A stretch of DNA of 64,000 nt, from contig QHXI01000064.1 of NCBI GenBank assembly GCA_003222895.1, positions 1 to 64,000 on the forward strand, written 5' to 3'. The DNA comes from Acidobacteriota bacterium (GTDB lineage: Bacteria; Acidobacteriota; Blastocatellia; Pyrinomonadales; Pyrinomonadaceae). Positions 60,636 to 64,000 of the stretch are shown here, in pieces; positions within the stretch are counted from its first letter, which is position 1, and each line of letters starts with the position of its first letter. The notes under the pieces are model-generated. The model was not told where the DNA came from. It did no database searches and worked only from the letters and a program-made list of their open reading frames with translations. The position numbers and the translations under genes were made by a program.

Positions 60636-61429
60636 CTGCGCCGGAAATATATTCACTTGTGCTCGTCCTCTTGACCGCGCTCGCCGCCGGCCTGGTCGGG
60701 AGTTTCGCGCTGATGAAGCGCATGAGTCTCGCCGGCGATGTCGTGTCGCACATCGCGCTGCCGGGTTTAGGTCTAGCGCTTCTGTTCAATATGAATCCGT
60801 TGGTCGGCGCCGCGGTCGCTTTGTTCTGCGGCACGATTCTGATTTGGCGTTTGCAAGAGAGCGCGACGATGACGACTGACGTAGCCATCGGTGTGATCTT
60901 CACAGCCGCGCTGGCGATCGGGATCGTTTTGACGCCGAGTGAAGATTTGATCGAAGCACTCTTCGGTGGATTTCAAAGCTTGACGCCGCCATGGTTTGCG
61001 ATCGGATTGCTCGCCGTGAGCGTGATTGTGGCGTTCATCTGGAGGTTTCGTCACCAGTTGATCCTGTCCCTCTTCTCGCCGGAACTCGCGGCAGCGACAG
61101 GTGTGAAAGTCTCGCGACTAAATCTTTATTTTCTGCTCGTGTTCTCGCTGACGGTTTTACTGGGCTTAAGATTTCTCGGCGCGATGCTGGTGGGCGCGCT
61201 GATCATTATTCCCGCGGCGATTGGCCGGCAGTTGACTCACACGCTCAGCGCTTTTCTGATGGCGTCGTCAGCAGCCAGCGTGCTTTCGGTGCTGCTGGGT
61301 TTCACGATTAGCCGATTTTATCCGCATTTCACGATTGCGAACGTTAGGCTCAACCTCACGCTGGGCCCGGCAATCATTGCGATGGCCACGATTCTATTCC
61401 TGCTCAGTCTGCTGAGAAAGAAGATTTAG
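60632..61429 (+). CDS. Metal ABC transporter permease (ZnuB-like)
   Basis: A 265-residue inner-membrane protein of the ABC-3 family with about eight helices. Family sequence: LVGSFALMKRMSLAGDVVSHIALPGLGLALL, DVAIGVIFTAALAIGIVL, LLGLRFLGAMLVGALIIIPAA. (Each quoted run is part of a longer match.) It begins with GTG overlapping the ATPase stop. No substrate-binding lipoprotein or Zur/MntR-type regulator lies nearby, so the binding protein must be encoded elsewhere. Zinc versus manganese cannot be decided. Confidence 0.87.
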   Translation: MTAPEIYSLVLVLLTALAAGLVGSFALMKRMSLAGDVVSHIALPGLGLALLFNMNPLVGAAVALFCGTILIWRLQESATMTTDVAIGVIFTAALAIGIVLTPSEDLIEALFGGFQSLTPPWFAIGLLAVSVIVAFIWRFRHQLILSLFSPELAAATGVKVSRLNLYFLLVFSLTVLLGLRFLGAMLVGALIIIPAAIGRQLTHTLSAFLMASSAASVLSVLLGFTISRFYPHFTIANVRLNLTLGPAIIAMATILFLLSLLRKKI

Positions 61430-61621
61430 CGCCCGCGGCTATCAAAGTCTTGTTTTCGGCTGCGGCGGTGTCGTATAGTCGAAAGTAGGAAGTTCAATCT
61501 CGCCCCGACTTCCCGGACAGCGAATTGGCTGTCGCCCAAAAGCATCCTCTCAAAGCCACGACGACAATCAGCCCTTCGGTTCGCCAGAGCTTTCGGATTC
61601 TGATTCAAATAATCGCGTCGC

Positions 61622-62974
61622 ATGGAAAATCCTTCGTCGCCCAACACAAAAACAGATCGTCGTCCGCTATTAGCTGCGGGTGCGGTGCTTCAGAATCGCT
61701 ATCGCATCCTGCACCAGCTTGGCTCGGGCGGAATGGGTGCGGTCTACGAAGCCGTCGATCAGCGTCTTGATGCAACGGTCGCTATCAAAGAGACTTTTTC
61801 CGTGGACGATCGTTTGCGTCGTCAGTTCGAACAAGAGGCGCGGCTGCTCGCTCAGCTTCATCATCCCAATCTGCCGCGCGTCAGCGATTACTTCACTGAA
61901 GAAGGCCGGGCATTCCTCGTCATGCAATTCATCGCCGGGAACGATCTCGCGCAGATCATTTCACAACAGCCCGGACCATTTCCGACGAATCAGGTAATCG
62001 CCTGGGCCGATCAATTATTGGACGCTCTGATCTATCTGCACACTCGGGATCGTCAAATCATTCATCGCGACATCAAGCCGCACAATCTGAAGCTGACAGC
62101 GTCGGGACAAATCGCGCTGCTCGATTTCGGGTTGGCCAAGACGTACTCGAACGATCATTCGACGACGCAATCCGCGCACAGCGTGTTCGGCTTCACGCGA
62201 CGCTATTCGCCGCTTGAACAGATTCAGGACGAAGGCACTTCGCCGCGCAGCGACATCTATGCCTTGGGCGCGACGCTTTATCATCTGTTGACGGGAATCA
62301 AACCGCCGGACGCGTTGGCGCGTGCTGCGGGGGTCGCGAATTCGGAAGCCGATCCCCTGCGACCAGCGCACGAAATTCATCGGGCAGTCGGCGCCGACAT
62401 CGCGGTGATTCTGAACAAGGCGATGGCGCTGAACGCCGCTGATCGTTTTGCGAGCGCGAACGAATTTCGCGACGCGTTGCGGCGTTTGGGTCGAAGAGCG
62501 TTCGAGCCGAGAGAAGTTCAAAGTTCGTCGCGTCAGATCGAATCGGTCGCGCGACCGGTGACGCCCATGAAGAACACGAGGCCAACTGATCCGTTCGACA
62601 GCTATTCGATTCTGAAACCTGAGGATGAAGTCTTTCGAGTGCCGCGCGCAAATCGAAAGCCACTGGTGTTCGCCATCGCGATCGCAACCATTCTGATCGT
62701 AATCACCGCATCGTATCCGGCTTGGCTGCTCGATTCGTTCGCTCGCGTTTTGGACTCGCGAAATGCGAATGCGATCAAGGAAACGAGCGGTACGTCTTCC
62801 ATTCGGCGGGCGAGAAACGAAGGGGCGGCGACGAAGCCCGCAATCGTGAAACCAACCCCGGCGTCGCCGACTCCCGAAACAAATCATCAAAACGAAACAT
62901 CTAAACGTCGGGCGCGCCAAAATAAATCAACCGCCAGCGCAATCAAGCCACCGCCGTTTTCGATCGCGCCCTAG
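61622..62974 (+). CDS. Membrane-anchored Ser/Thr protein kinase
   Basis: A 450-residue Hanks-type kinase. The kinase domain (about 20-290) has LGSGGMGAVYEA (glycine loop), AIKETF (catalytic Lys), IHRDIKPHNLKLT (HRD), LLDFGLAK (DFG) and GFTRRYSPLEQ (activation segment). HNLKLT has Leu instead of the usual Ile and keeps the Asn. A single membrane helix (VFAIAIATILIVITASYPAW) follows near residue 345-365. The outer part is a short basic, Ser/Thr/Pro-rich tail with no PASTA or sensor domain. Its last 32 bp overlap the end of the convergent DUF885 gene. Confidence 0.9.
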   Translation: MENPSSPNTKTDRRPLLAAGAVLQNRYRILHQLGSGGMGAVYEAVDQRLDATVAIKETFSVDDRLRRQFEQEARLLAQLHHPNLPRVSDYFTEEGRAFLVMQFIAGNDLAQIISQQPGPFPTNQVIAWADQLLDALIYLHTRDRQIIHRDIKPHNLKLTASGQIALLDFGLAKTYSNDHSTTQSAHSVFGFTRRYSPLEQIQDEGTSPRSDIYALGATLYHLLTGIKPPDALARAAGVANSEADPLRPAHEIHRAVGADIAVILNKAMALNAADRFASANEFRDALRRLGRRAFEPREVQSSSRQIESVARPVTPMKNTRPTDPFDSYSILKPEDEVFRVPRANRKPLVFAIAIATILIVITASYPAWLLDSFARVLDSRNANAIKETSGTSSIRRARNEGAATKPAIVKPTPASPTPETNHQNETSKRRARQNKSTASAIKPPPFSIAP

Positions 62975-64000
62975 TCCAACCCAGCCCGCCATAGAATCTC
63001 CAGCTCGTCTTGTAATCCCGCGTCAGTTTCTGGTTCGTCAAAACCGCGCGAATCATTTCAATCGGAATTCGATTCTCATGCAGCAGTGCGTCGTTGAATT
63101 GCCGGTTCGTCATCTTGCCGGAATCGACCAGATCGTGATGCAGCGAGTACTGCTGTAATCCTCCAATCAAATATGCGATTTGATAGAGCGGTCCGTAACT
63201 TCCATCGAACGATCTGCGAACTTCCGCGGTAGCGTTGTCGCGCTCGTGTCCGACGCGATCGACGAGGAAATCGATACACTGCTGTGGCGTCATCTTTTCC
63301 AGATGAAAGCTGAGCGAGAAGATGATGCGCGCGCAGCGATGCATGCGCCAGAACAACATGCCGATGCGATTCTCTGGTGTCTTCGGAAATTTCAAATCCC
63401 AGAAAAGCAATTCCCAATAGAGCGCGTTACCTTCTGTCCAAAAAGGCGTGCCAAATAGCGCTCGATAAGGTTTGTAGCGCGCCGACATGAAGCCCTGCAA
63501 ATGATGGCCCGGAATCAATTCATGAAAGACAGTTGCGCGCGAGAAATGAGGATTGTTACCGCGCATGCTCATCATCTTTTGCTCGTGCGACATGGTGTTA
63601 GTTGGATACGAAACGAGAATTGTTTCGCCGCCGAGGAAGAACGGACTTACGAGTTGGCGCTCGGGCGTCATCATTTCCATGCGCCAGGTGTCGCGAGCGA
63701 GTTGGGGCACCGTCACGAGATCGTGATCGTCGACGAACTTGATGGCTTCGAGCGCGAGGTCGCGAATCATCTCGGGTTGTTTGCCCGGCTCGACGTACGT
63801 GTTCTTCACATGCTCAAGCGCTTTCTTCCATTCGTCGCCGTAGCCTAGATCACGCGAAGCCTTCTTCATCTCGTTCTCGCACCAGGCCATCTCCTTGTTC
63901 GCGATAGCGATCAATTCTTCCGGCGTATAAGGAATCATCTCGGATTGAAGTTCACTCAGCAGCGCTTCGCGTCCAATCGGATCGCCGACGATGTCGCTGG
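62943..64000 (-). CDS. DUF885 family protein, probable metallo-carboxypeptidase-like hydrolase (5' end outside window)
   Basis: The open frame continues to the right window edge, so the N-terminus is missing. The C-terminal 352 residues are present. TVFHELIPGHHLQGFM is the HExxPGHH metal site of DUF885 proteins, followed by FWTEGNALYWELLFWDL (downstream Glu) and DRVGHERDNATAEVRRS. DUF885 proteins are mostly secreted and act as peptidases or related zinc enzymes. An internal Met (63938) is not a plausible start because homologous-looking sequence (EALLSELQSEM) continues upstream. It ends with a 32-bp tail-to-tail overlap with the kinase gene. Confidence 0.85.
   Translation of the reverse strand, partial: SDIVGDPIGREALLSELQSEMIPYTPEELIAIANKEMAWCENEMKKASRDLGYGDEWKKALEHVKNTYVEPGKQPEMIRDLALEAIKFVDDHDLVTVPQLARDTWRMEMMTPERQLVSPFFLGGETILVSYPTNTMSHEQKMMSMRGNNPHFSRATVFHELIPGHHLQGFMSARYKPYRALFGTPFWTEGNALYWELLFWDLKFPKTPENRIGMLFWRMHRCARIIFSLSFHLEKMTPQQCIDFLVDRVGHERDNATAEVRRSFDGSYGPLYQIAYLIGGLQQYSLHHDLVDSGKMTNRQFNDALLHENRIPIEMIRAVLTNQKLTRDYKTSWRFYGGLGWTRARSKTAVA

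Noticed and set aside
1-64000. CRISPR arrays, transposases, integrases, phage genes, rRNA
   Set aside because: Looked for on both strands. The repeats seen are inverted, short and dispersed rather than direct and evenly spaced, and no recombinase or transposase protein is encoded.

Overview
This window looks like a chromosomal segment of an Acidobacteriota bacterium, most likely class Blastocatellia. That placement is an inference. It rests on an Oar-like TonB receptor with an N-terminal carboxypeptidase-regulatory domain, a decayed receptor plug of a kind I associate with Acidobacteriota, moderate-to-high GC, and many small hairpin repeats between genes. No phage, plasmid, transposase or CRISPR array was seen.

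Layout. 1-1.7 kb: a gene tail and an unrecognised two-gene cassette. 1.7-4.1 kb: a sensor histidine kinase and a prepilin peptidase. 4.1-4.6 kb: a frameshifted AraC-type regulator. 4.9-8.8 kb: a glycolytic block read leftward (gapA, pgk, tpiA, secG, tRNA-Leu-GAG). 8.9-11.7 kb: a TolC-type outer-membrane protein and a WaaE-like glycosyltransferase.

12-50.5 kb is a large accessory locus for taking up and breaking down a uronate-containing glycan. It holds ROK and LacI regulators, a TonB receptor, two lyase-like secreted proteins (heparinase II/III-like and alginate-lyase-like), GH38, GH3, a DUF4861-GH88 fusion, a galactose mutarotase, a ribose-type ABC importer interleaved with an aldo/keto reductase and an L-fuconate dehydratase, and two hexuronate-type MFS permeases. 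It also holds a nearly complete route from unsaturated uronate to central metabolism: KduI/IolB-type isomerase, KduD, KDG kinase and KDPG aldolase. A LarA-like racemase/epimerase closes the locus. The mix of GH38, GH3 and GH88 with keto-deoxy-sugar enzymes suggests a glucose/mannose/glucuronate polymer (xanthan-like), perhaps with fucose.

51-59.5 kb is a complete ten-gene histidine operon, hisZ-G-D-C-B-H-F-IE-N-A. It is preceded by a sigma70-like promoter, a 31-codon leader peptide with 11 His codons, a possible antiterminator and a terminator, which together make a classical-looking attenuator. 59.5-64 kb holds a MacB tail fragment, a zinc/manganese-type ABC ATPase and permease, a membrane Ser/Thr kinase and a partial DUF885 protein.

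Two themes run through the window. First, several families of short inverted-repeat elements sit exactly at gene borders and supply start codons (pgk, the glycosyltransferase) or C-terminal codons (tpiA, fuconate dehydratase, KDPG aldolase). Second, the glycan locus is littered with gene remnants (TonB plug, GH105, sodium symporter, SGNH hydrolase), showing that it has been trimmed and rearranged. The most notable regulatory structures are the his attenuator, a perfect 16-bp LacI-type palindrome just downstream of a strong promoter at 30.5 kb, and an inverted repeat overlapping the -10 box of the ROK regulator.
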